DNA of 64,000 nucleotides from Thiothrix unzii. GTDB lineage: Bacteria > Pseudomonadota > Gammaproteobacteria > Thiotrichales > Thiotrichaceae. The DNA lies in assembly GCF_017901175.1 (NCBI RefSeq), contig NZ_CP072793.1:1178001-1242000 (forward strand), written 5' to 3'. The notes under the pieces were generated by a model. That model was not told the DNA's origin. It ran no database searches and was given only the letters and a program-made list of their open reading frames with translations. Numbering within the stretch: position 1 is the stretch's first letter; every line of letters starts with the position of its first letter. The position numbers and the translations under genes are program-made. Positions 58,801-64,000 of this stretch are shown here, one piece after another.

Positions 58801-58961
58801 GCAAGGAAATCCTGCATCCGGTGGCTCTAGTCATTTTCGGCGGGTTGGTCAGTTCCACCCTGCTCGATACCCTGCTTACCCCGGTACTGTTTTACCGCTG
58901 GGGCGAGCAACCGTTGAACCAATTGTTATCCCAACAAGGAACTAACCATGAAACTGTTTAA
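55848..58961 (+). CDS. RND heavy-metal efflux permease (HME family, CzcA/CusA-like)
   Basis: The 1037-residue transporter has the RND twelve-helix plan and two large periplasmic loops. The proton-relay segment reads GELVDDAVVDVENVLRRL, which differs from the CzcA DFGxIVDGAV type and the CusA DAAIVMIEN type, so substrate assignment is open. Other family blocks: VDVFPDLNKPTVTLMTEA, EQLVTFPLETAMNGL and SGEPGKEILHPVALVIFGG. It exchanges protons for metal ions. It begins nine bases after the adaptor gene and overlaps the next gene by 14 bases. Confidence 0.9.
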   Translation: MFNAIIQTSLKQRLFVLMGALLLMLYGLFTLRQLPVDVFPDLNKPTVTLMTEAAGIAPEEVEQLVTFPLETAMNGLEGVTRVRSVSGVGLSIVYVEFGWGTDIYRNRQQVSERLGAVTNQLPAGVVPQMSPISSIMGEILLVAMTAEEGKATPMEVRDLAEWVVRPRLLGIPGVSQVIPMGGEVRQYRITPDVANMERLNISISQLQTALHGFASNTSGGFLEAQSQEYLIRNIGRTTKLEDMQQLVVAHRDNVPILLQQVAKVEFAAGVKRGEASFMGKPAVILSVQKQPSVDTVKLTREVESALAEINRNLPAGVKADNLLFKQANFIESAISNVEEALRDGAIMVVIVLFLFLLNVRTTLISLTAIPLSLLAAGLVFHAFGLSVNTMTLGGLAIALGELVDDAVVDVENVLRRLRQNALLPAPLPALQVIAAASREVRSGVVYATLIVVLVFVPLFFLAGIEGRLFTPLGIAYIVSILASLGVAVTVTPVLCYYLLGKQTAEEKPDSPLVRLLKRLDTRLLHWSFRHVKLLLSAAMIVVLLAIASIPFFPRAFLPAFNEGTLTVSLLLQPGISLTESNRIGTLAENLLLQVPEVKQVGRRTGRAELDEHAEGVHSGEIDVDLKPSERGRDAVLADIRARLAVIPASINIGQPISHRLDHLLSGVRAQIALKVFGDDTDTLRSLATALQTRLAAIPGVVDLQLEKQVRIPQLQVRVDYNKVQQYGVTPASINQALETLANGATVAQVLDNNRRADVVIRLQDTDRTAHGLRNLLVETHSGYIPLQQIASIEDSSGPNQIVRENSRRRIVLSANAADGADMAAVVQAIRAELAAFPLPEGYFTRLEGQFQAQEEATQLIAMLALVSLTLIFLVLYSRYQSSVLALIIMGNIPLALVGGVVALWLAGQTLSVASLVGFITLAGISTRNGILKISHYLHLVQHEGETFGIPMIVRGSLERLTPVLMTALVAAFALLPLILASGEPGKEILHPVALVIFGGLVSSTLLDTLLTPVLFYRWGEQPLNQLLSQQGTNHETV

Positions 58962-59433
58962 AACCACCCTACTGGCGGCATCACTGCTATTTGCGGGCTA
59001 TGCCGTGGCGCATACCGATGAATTCCTCGACAGCCAAAAATCCCCGCACGATGGGCAAATCCGCATGACCGATACCCACCACCTTGAATTAGTGATTAAG
59101 GACAAAGACATTACTGTGTACGTGATGAACCACGCCAATGAAGCCCAGCCCAGCGCGGGAATGACCGCCACTGCTACGGTACTGTCCGGTGAAACCAAAA
59201 CCGAGGTGAAACTCGAACCAGCGGAGGAAAACCTGCTGAAAGGCACGGGCGATTTCAAAACCAGTGAGGACATGAAAGTGGTGCTTTCGGTCACGCCTGC
59301 TCCGATGACAGTACGCTACATGCCATTCCAGAAAGCCGAAGCTCCGGCAGCAACAACGTCTGCCCCAACAGGTCACGAGGGGCATGATATGGGCAAGATG
59401 GCAACGCCTGCCAAAGACGACACCAAGAAATGA
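58948..59433 (+). CDS. Exported small protein downstream of the efflux pump
   Basis: The 161-residue protein has a signal peptide (cut near GYAVAHTDE), a beta-sandwich-like middle (HHLELVIKDKDITVYVMNH, then VKLEPAEENLLKGTGDF) and a His/Met-containing tail (GHEGHDMGKM). The middle resembles the extra domain at the N-terminus of the adaptor protein of this operon (which reads LTLYVDRFATNEP there), suggesting a periplasmic metal chaperone or adaptor. The identity is not established. Confidence 0.6.
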   Translation: MKLFKTTLLAASLLFAGYAVAHTDEFLDSQKSPHDGQIRMTDTHHLELVIKDKDITVYVMNHANEAQPSAGMTATATVLSGETKTEVKLEPAEENLLKGTGDFKTSEDMKVVLSVTPAPMTVRYMPFQKAEAPAATTSAPTGHEGHDMGKMATPAKDDTKK

Positions 59434-59453
59434 TGGCACGAGAGGGTAAACTT

Positions 59454-59669
59454 ATGGCTGAAACGGTACTCGAATCCATCCTGACCTGCCCGCATTGCGG
59501 ATTCTCAAAACAGGAAACCATGCCGACCGATGCCTGCTGGTTTTTCTACGAATGTGAGCAGTGCAAAACGCTGTTACGCCCTAATCCGAGGGACTGTTGC
59601 GTGTTTTGCTCATTCGGTACAGTGAAATGCCCTCCCATCCAACAGCAACAACCTTGCTGCGGGCAGTAA
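59454..59669 (+). CDS. Small Cys-rich zinc-ribbon-like protein (GDCC type)
   Basis: The 71-residue protein contains CPHCGFSKQETMPTDACWFFY, CEQCKTLLRPNPRDCCVFCSFG and a final CCGQ: eleven cysteines, mostly in CxxC or CC pairs. Similar GDCCVFCSYG proteins are found next to heavy-metal RND pumps. It has no signal peptide, so it is a cytoplasmic metal binder. GAGAGGG lies ahead of the start, and the operon terminator follows it. Confidence 0.75.
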   Translation: MAETVLESILTCPHCGFSKQETMPTDACWFFYECEQCKTLLRPNPRDCCVFCSFGTVKCPPIQQQQPCCGQ

Positions 59670-59675
59670 ACTGTC

Positions 59676-59709
59676 TGGTGGGTAGAGCGTCAGCAATACC
59701 CACCATTTT
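59676..59709 (+). terminator. Terminator of the metal-efflux operon
   Basis: TGGTGGGTA (59676-59684) pairs perfectly with TACCCACCA (59697-59705) around a 12-base loop, followed by TTTT. It lies between the convergent efflux and chromate operons and may act for both. Confidence 0.75.
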
Positions 59710-59732
59710 CGAGGATAGGGTGCATTAATCGC

Positions 59733-60083
59733 TCACAACAAGACGACCCCAAACCGACGCATGACTACGGCAAAAGCGGTAAAACAAACCACGGTCAGCA
59801 CCGCCGATGCCAACAGCGTCAACCAAAACCCCAGCCGAGGCAACAAGGCGGGGAATGCCAAAAACATTGGCAAAGTCGGCACGACATACCAAAAGGTATA
59901 CCACGCATGGTTGGCAAGCTTGGTGGCAGGTTGCCCTTCCACATACAACCACACCAACGTCAGCAGGGTGACAAGCGGTAACGCAGCAACAAACCCGCCG
60001 AGCTTGTCACTGCGTTTCGCCAGTTCGGAAATCAACACCACCAGTGCGGCAGTCACAGCGTATTTGGTAATGATCCAACCCAT
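59733..60083 (-). CDS. DUF3147/GlpM-like small membrane protein
   Basis: The 116-residue protein has four hydrophobic segments, with GWIITKYAVTAALVVLISELAKRSDKLGG at the start (motif ISELAKRSDKLGGFVAALPL) and an LPMFLAFPALLPRLGFW block. DUF3147 proteins are small inner-membrane proteins of unknown role. It is the last gene of the chromate operon, 21 bases after the ChrB-like gene, so a role in resistance or stress is possible. Confidence 0.75.
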   Translation of the reverse strand: MGWIITKYAVTAALVVLISELAKRSDKLGGFVAALPLVTLLTLVWLYVEGQPATKLANHAWYTFWYVVPTLPMFLAFPALLPRLGFWLTLLASAVLTVVCFTAFAVVMRRFGVVLL

Positions 60084-60104
60084 AATGGTGCTTCCTGTGA
60101 AATG

Positions 60105-60557
60105 CTACGCCGGATAATTCCAGCTATGCGTTTCCTGTTGCGTATGCCTGCACCACGCATACAGCGCGTCATACATCACCATGCCCTGCGCCAGCATTGC
60201 GTGGTCATCCGCAAAGTTATGTGACAATCCCAACGATAACGCCAGCAATCCGGCGGCTTGCGGGGCAATATCCAGCCGTGCCGTATCCGCCCCGCGTACA
60301 ATCACCGCCAATTGCAGCAATGCCGGGTCGGTGAGGTTGTGCTTGCTGATGAAAGCATCGAAGCTGCATAACGCCCCAACGTGGGAATATTCCACGTCGG
60401 GAATGTCATAAGGGGTAGCCCCGCTGGTTTCCGCCACTGCCAGCACCTGATCGGCTGGTACGTAGAGGAATTCGGCATCCTTGTCGATAAAGCGGGTAAT
60501 CAGCCACGGGCAAGCGATGCGGTCAATTTTCGGACGTTCGCGTGTGACCCATTTCAT
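60105..60557 (-). CDS. ChrB C-terminal-domain protein
   Basis: The 150-residue protein matches the C-terminal domain of chromate-resistance protein ChrB: KIDRIACPWLITRFIDKDAEF, PADQVLAV and SFDAFISKHNL. The full ChrB encoded at the head of the operon carries a related C-terminal half (LASAWLIHRFIDPVAQF), so the window holds a free and a fused version. Chromate or superoxide-linked regulation or detoxification is the family role. The ATG overlaps the rhodanese stop as ATGA. Confidence 0.85.
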   Translation of the reverse strand: MKWVTRERPKIDRIACPWLITRFIDKDAEFLYVPADQVLAVAETSGATPYDIPDVEYSHVGALCSFDAFISKHNLTDPALLQLAVIVRGADTARLDIAPQAAGLLALSLGLSHNFADDHAMLAQGMVMYDALYAWCRHTQQETHSWNYPA

Positions 60558-60868
60558 TTGGCTTCCACCTTGCCACCAGCAGCTTTCAGCCCTTCAATGC
60601 CGCCCTCAATGAAACGGGCATTCACGCCTTCCGCTTGCAGACGGTCAACCACGCTATTGCTGACTCCGCCACCGCGCACACAATAAATCACCACCTCATG
60701 CTTGCGGGGTATGGCTTCGATCCATTGGTCAATCTGGGTCGGGTCTTTCCAAATCGCAAACGGTACGGTTTCGTTGGAGGCAGCACGGTCTTCCAAACGG
60801 CGCACGTCCAGCACCATTGCTGTGTCTGCAATTGCAGCAAAATCTTCCGGTTTAATAGTACGTTCCAT
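60554..60868 (-). CDS. Single-domain rhodanese
   Basis: The 104-residue protein, MERTIKPEDFAAIADT, has VLDVRRLEDRA and the active-site loop IYCVRGGGVSNSV with the catalytic Cys. The loop length is that of sulfurtransferases, not Cdc25 phosphatases. GGGAG precedes the ATG, and the chrA stop is two bases upstream. A longer in-frame extension into chrA is rejected. The rhodanese-ChrB-C pair is common in chromate operons, perhaps handling sulfur chemistry when chromate enters through sulfate routes. Confidence 0.88.
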   Translation of the reverse strand: MERTIKPEDFAAIADTAMVLDVRRLEDRAASNETVPFAIWKDPTQIDQWIEAIPRKHEVVIYCVRGGGVSNSVVDRLQAEGVNARFIEGGIEGLKAAGGKVEAK

Positions 60869-60870
60869 AC

Positions 60871-62217
60871 TCACATTGCTCCCATAGCGAGTGTATAACT
60901 CAAACCCAATACGGCGCACACGCCGATCACTTTCATCACATCCACCTTGTATTTCCACAGCGCGACAAATGCACCGATGGCTACCACCACCGCGAACCAT
61001 TCAAGCGGTGCTGCAAATGGGGTAGCATCCGTCGCTTTAGGCCAGAACGTATGCCACGCAAAAAACACCGCCAGATTCATGATCACACCCACTACCGCAG
61101 CGGTTACGCCAGTCAAGGGTGCGGTAAATTTGAGGTCATTACGCGAGCTTTCTACCACCGGCCCCACCGCGAGGATGAACAGGAATGACGGTAAAAAAGT
61201 GAAAAAGGTGGCGACGGCAGCCCCGGCAAAGCCTGCTGCAATCGGGTTGGCTACTACTGTTTTTGCCACACCGCCCAGATAGCCGACCCAAGTAACCACC
61301 ATGATTAACGGCCCCGGCGTAGTTTCACCCAGTGCCAAACCATCCATCATTTGCGCACCTGTCAACCAGCCGAACTGTTCCACCCCACCTTGGTAGACGT
61401 AGGGTAATACTGCATACGCCCCGCCAATGGTCAGGAATGCTGCTTTGGTGAAGAAGTTACCCATCTCACTCAAGGCTTGGCTGCCGCCCAGTGCGAACAT
61501 GGCGACAGCCCAAATGCCGATAAAAGCAGCAACGGTGATGCCGAGTTTTGCCCATGAAAACTTGGCGTGTGCTGGTGTTGGGGTGTGGTCATCAATCACC
61601 GCCGCGCCGTATTGCTTGTTGGATGCGCCATGCCCGCCACCGCCTTTGAACTTGTCCGGCATGACTTTACCGCCAATGATACCGAGCAAGGCGGCTGCCA
61701 ACACAATCCACGGGAAACCGACATCAAACACAAAAATGGCAATAAAAGCCGCTGCTGCGATACCCCACAAGACGCTGTTTTTCAGCGCCTTCGAGCCAAT
61801 CCGCCACGCCGCAAACAGCACAGTCGCTACCACGGCGGGTTTTATGCCATAGAACAAACCTTGCATCAGCGGCACATCGCCCCACGCCAAATATACCCCT
61901 GCCAACACTGACAGCAGCAAAAACGCAGGCATAAAGAACAACACCCCCGCCATCACCGCTCCCACCACGCCGTGCATCAACCAGCTAATGTAAATCGCCA
62001 ACTGGATCGCTTCCGGCCCCGGCAAAATCATGCAGAAATTCAGCGCGTGTAGAAAACGGTGTTCGGAAATCCAGCGTTTCTTTTCCACCAAGTCGGTGTG
62101 CATCATCGCAATCTGCCCCATCGGGCCACCAAAGCTGATGAAACCGAGTTTCAGCCAGTAGAAAAACGCCTCACCCAAGGTCGGGGCTTGTGGTGTAGTT
62201 TGTGGTGTATCGCTCAA
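60871..62217 (-). CDS. chrA: ChrA, chromate transporter
   Basis: The 448-residue protein has two homologous CHR halves and about ten to twelve helices. The family motif FGGPMGQIAMMHTDLVEKKRW is in the first half (key residues GGPxGQIAxM), and GGAYAVLPYVYQGGVEQFGWL occurs in the second. It exports chromate from the cytoplasm. The start overlaps chrB as ATGA. A central His/Gly-rich loop (KFKGGGGHGASNKQYG) separates the halves. Confidence 0.94.
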   Translation of the reverse strand: MSDTPQTTPQAPTLGEAFFYWLKLGFISFGGPMGQIAMMHTDLVEKKRWISEHRFLHALNFCMILPGPEAIQLAIYISWLMHGVVGAVMAGVLFFMPAFLLLSVLAGVYLAWGDVPLMQGLFYGIKPAVVATVLFAAWRIGSKALKNSVLWGIAAAAFIAIFVFDVGFPWIVLAAALLGIIGGKVMPDKFKGGGGHGASNKQYGAAVIDDHTPTPAHAKFSWAKLGITVAAFIGIWAVAMFALGGSQALSEMGNFFTKAAFLTIGGAYAVLPYVYQGGVEQFGWLTGAQMMDGLALGETTPGPLIMVVTWVGYLGGVAKTVVANPIAAGFAGAAVATFFTFLPSFLFILAVGPVVESSRNDLKFTAPLTGVTAAVVGVIMNLAVFFAWHTFWPKATDATPFAAPLEWFAVVVAIGAFVALWKYKVDVMKVIGVCAVLGLSYTLAMGAM

Positions 62218-63152
62218 AGGGAATCCTCCGGTAAGGAAAAAGCGCAGTAAAGATCATCGAGGAGCTGCCCGCCTTCCGCCAGCAGCACATCATCATTGGG
62301 GGAACGGTGTTTTAAACCTTTCAACAGCACCGCAAATCCGGCGGCTTCCGGCGCATTGCCACCCACATCCAGCGTATGCACCAGATGCGCCAGCCGTTGC
62401 AGGGCGGTGTCTTGTGCCAGCCCAAAGCTATGCAGCAGGGTTTCAAAGGTCACGTATCGCCCGGTATGGGTAAAATGCGCCCCATCAAAGTCAAACCCCA
62501 ATGCCTCTGGCGGGCAGGTGTTGAGGTCTTCCAGCCACAGGAATTGGGCTACTGGGTCAATAAAACGGTGGATCAGCCATGCTGAGGCAAGGCGGTCTAC
62601 CCACAAATCGCGGCGGGTTGCCCAGCTCTTGCCTTGGAAATTTGCTTTGTCGAGCCGTTCCGGTTCACCCTGCTGGGAGGTGGGTTCAGCCGAAACTGTC
62701 CGCCCACGCACGGCAGCTTCTGCTGTGTGCAGGCGTTCACGGGCGGGGATTTGCAGCGGATGCGGGAAATAGTCCGTGTCGGTAATGGCAGCTAACCGCT
62801 TGCCCAACCCTTTCAGTTGCTTGCGGGTAGCGGCAATGTCGGCGGCGAGCGGGTCGAATTGCGCCAGTTCCTCCAGCCATGCTGTGTATTCGGCACTGCG
62901 ATCAAACAAAGCGGGGAAACTGTCGGCTTGTTGCGCATCGGCTTGCAGTGCTAGCACCCACGCCTCCCCGCCCGATTTGTGGGTGTCTTCGGTAATGCCA
63001 TCAAACCGTGCATGGGTATCAGGGCGTGAGGGCAATAGCCACACGCCATCACGCAGGCTGGCGCAACCAAGGGTTTTTAATGCCCGCCAGATGCGCATTC
63101 GTGCCGTGGCGTTTTCGGTGGGCAGGGAGATGATGAGTAATAACCAATTCAT
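62214..63152 (-). CDS. chrB: ChrB, chromate-responsive regulator/resistance protein
   Basis: The 312-residue protein matches full-length ChrB. The N-terminal domain is LPTENATARMRIWRALKTLG followed by LRDGVWLLPSR, and the C-terminal ChrB domain starts RRDLWVDRLASAWLIHRF. In Ochrobactrum and Cupriavidus ChrB senses chromate and regulates chrA. No ribosome site precedes the ATG; a TATAAC -10-like sequence lies only four to nine bases upstream, so a leaderless message is possible. An inverted repeat 25 bases upstream is the candidate operator. Confidence 0.92.
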   Translation of the reverse strand: MNWLLLIISLPTENATARMRIWRALKTLGCASLRDGVWLLPSRPDTHARFDGITEDTHKSGGEAWVLALQADAQQADSFPALFDRSAEYTAWLEELAQFDPLAADIAATRKQLKGLGKRLAAITDTDYFPHPLQIPARERLHTAEAAVRGRTVSAEPTSQQGEPERLDKANFQGKSWATRRDLWVDRLASAWLIHRFIDPVAQFLWLEDLNTCPPEALGFDFDGAHFTHTGRYVTFETLLHSFGLAQDTALQRLAHLVHTLDVGGNAPEAAGFAVLLKGLKHRSPNDDVLLAEGGQLLDDLYCAFSLPEDSL

Positions 63153-63176
63153 CTGGTTATAGTAGCAACCTCTACA

Positions 63177-63200
63177 GTAAAGTTACAACCATAACTTTAC
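63177..63200. promoter_or_regulatory. Inverted repeat upstream of chrB, likely operator
   Basis: GTAAAGTTA-CAACCA-TAACTTTAC is a perfect 9-6-9 dyad, 25 bases before the chrB start and overlapping the expected -35 region. It suits binding by a dimeric repressor (ChrB itself or another regulator). Confidence 0.55.
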
Positions 63201-63223
63201 TGGTTTTACGCCAGCCGCTTTAT

Positions 63224-64000
63224 TCAGCCGTAACGCCCATCCACACGCGGTTTGATCAGCATCGGCGCGTACAGCCACACAAACAGGGCGAACGCTGCAA
63301 TCCAGATAAATTGCGCACCCAATATCCAGAAGGCGTAAAACTGCGGCAACAACCACACCGCCACCACCCGCACCAGCGTACCGATGAACAACAAACCGAA
63401 AATAACGCTGACCAGTGGCGGCGGCTCCGCCACATTACGCCCGGTATGCCCCAAGGTCACACGCGCCATCATCCCCACCGTCAGGGTAGCAATTCCGCCA
63501 TACGCAAACGCATGAACCGCCAAAAACGGTGAAATTCCCGCCGCCACGCTCAGAAATTTCAGCGCAAAACCCGCAATCAACCAGCCATACGCCAGATACA
63601 GCACCCACAACAACGGTTTTTGCCAGATATTGGGGTGATACCAGCCCCACAAACGCAAAATATGTAACGGCACTTGCACCAATGCCAAAAGTGCTGCCGC
63701 CCACGCTGCGCCGCGATGACCACTTGCCATTGCCAGCAAATCCGCCAGCATAAACAGCAAAAACAAAATCAGGCTGGCGCGATCAATCCACGAATGGTTC
63801 TGCGCAGTAAACGGGCAACTCACGCCACGTTCGATGAAAAACGGGATTACCCGCCGCCCCATTGTCAAAATCAACGCTACAATGACGTAAAAACCCGCAT
63901 ACAAACCCAGTTGCATTCCTTGCGCCCAAATACCCAGCAAACCCAGATAAAACAACGCATTCGCCAGCAACAGCAAGCCAACCTTGCCCACAATCGCCGC
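63224..64000 (-). CDS. nnrS: NnrS-family membrane protein, C-terminal part (runs off the window)
   Basis: About 258 residues with at least seven helices match the C-terminal region of NnrS: GRRVIPFFIERGV, VHAFAYGGIATLTVGMMARVTLGHTGR and the His/Met residues near it. NnrS is a haem- and copper-containing membrane protein that protects against nitric oxide and is often tied to denitrification or nitrate metabolism. The frame remains open to the edge, so the start lies outside. It ends 72 bases before the divergent chrB regulatory region. Confidence 0.88.
   Translation of the reverse strand, partial: AAIVGKVGLLLLANALFYLGLLGIWAQGMQLGLYAGFYVIVALILTMGRRVIPFFIERGVSCPFTAQNHSWIDRASLILFLLFMLADLLAMASGHRGAAWAAALLALVQVPLHILRLWGWYHPNIWQKPLLWVLYLAYGWLIAGFALKFLSVAAGISPFLAVHAFAYGGIATLTVGMMARVTLGHTGRNVAEPPPLVSVIFGLLFIGTLVRVVAVWLLPQFYAFWILGAQFIWIAAFALFVWLYAPMLIKPRVDGRYG

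Noticed and set aside
1-64000. CRISPR arrays, tRNA, rRNA or a replication origin
   Set aside because: No regularly spaced repeats, cloverleaf sequence, rRNA segment or iteron cluster was noticed on either strand; short repeats found are explained above.

Overview
The window reads as a chromosomal segment of a facultatively anaerobic gammaproteobacterium, most likely a sulfur-oxidising Thiothrix-like organism. That placement is inferred from gene content and protein style, not from a marker gene. It joins a mobile region (about 1-13.2 kb) to a large nitrate/anaerobiosis island (13.4-53.7 kb) and a metal-resistance block (53.8-64 kb). No rRNA, tRNA or CRISPR array was seen.

Mobile region: tightly overlapping plus-strand genes encode part of an F-type (SXT/R391-like) conjugative type IV secretion system: a stand-alone DsbC N-domain protein, TraV, TraC, TrbI, an S26 TraF/TrhF-type peptidase, TraF, TraH (split), TraG and a lysozyme-like domain in the -1 frame after TraG. 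TraW, TraU and TraN are not here. A minus-strand cassette follows (PD-(D/E)XK nuclease-like protein, small ORF, serine recombinase, small membrane protein), then a second serine recombinase behind a repeat-rich leader.

Nitrate/anaerobic island: a CBS-domain gene interrupted by an IS256-family element with an 8-bp target duplication; narXL; narK1-narK2; a cysteine-less DsrC-family gene; narGHJI; then two tandem copies of a compact structured RNA element, each followed by a terminator-like hairpin, in front of moeA-moaA. Next come ubiUVT (O2-independent ubiquinone synthesis) behind an FNR-type box, an opposing serC-yhcC-pdxB-bioB operon, a small GTPase, and an operon of an Fe/2-oxoglutarate oxygenase, an NrdD whose glycyl-radical domain is a separate small protein, and NrdG, behind a perfect FNR/CRP-type palindrome. 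moaD, a small unknown gene and a methyltransferase follow.

Assimilatory block: a nitrate/nitrite transporter plus a PP2C-kinase fusion diverge from nirBD, a NasA-type molybdoenzyme, a DmsBC-like quinol dehydrogenase fusion and a second cysteine-less DsrC homologue. The 550-bp divergent intergenic region holds two sigma54 promoters, NtrC-like sites and two mirror-image ANTAR-type (NasR/NasT) antitermination leaders. This is the Klebsiella nasF logic applied in both directions.

The last 10 kb hold an HME-type RND efflux pump with small Cys/His-rich partners, and a chromate-resistance operon (chrB, chrA, rhodanese, ChrB C-terminal protein, DUF3147-like), ending inside an nnrS-like gene. Overall the island joins nitrate sensing, uptake, respiration and assimilation with the molybdenum cofactor, quinone and deoxyribonucleotide synthesis needed without oxygen.
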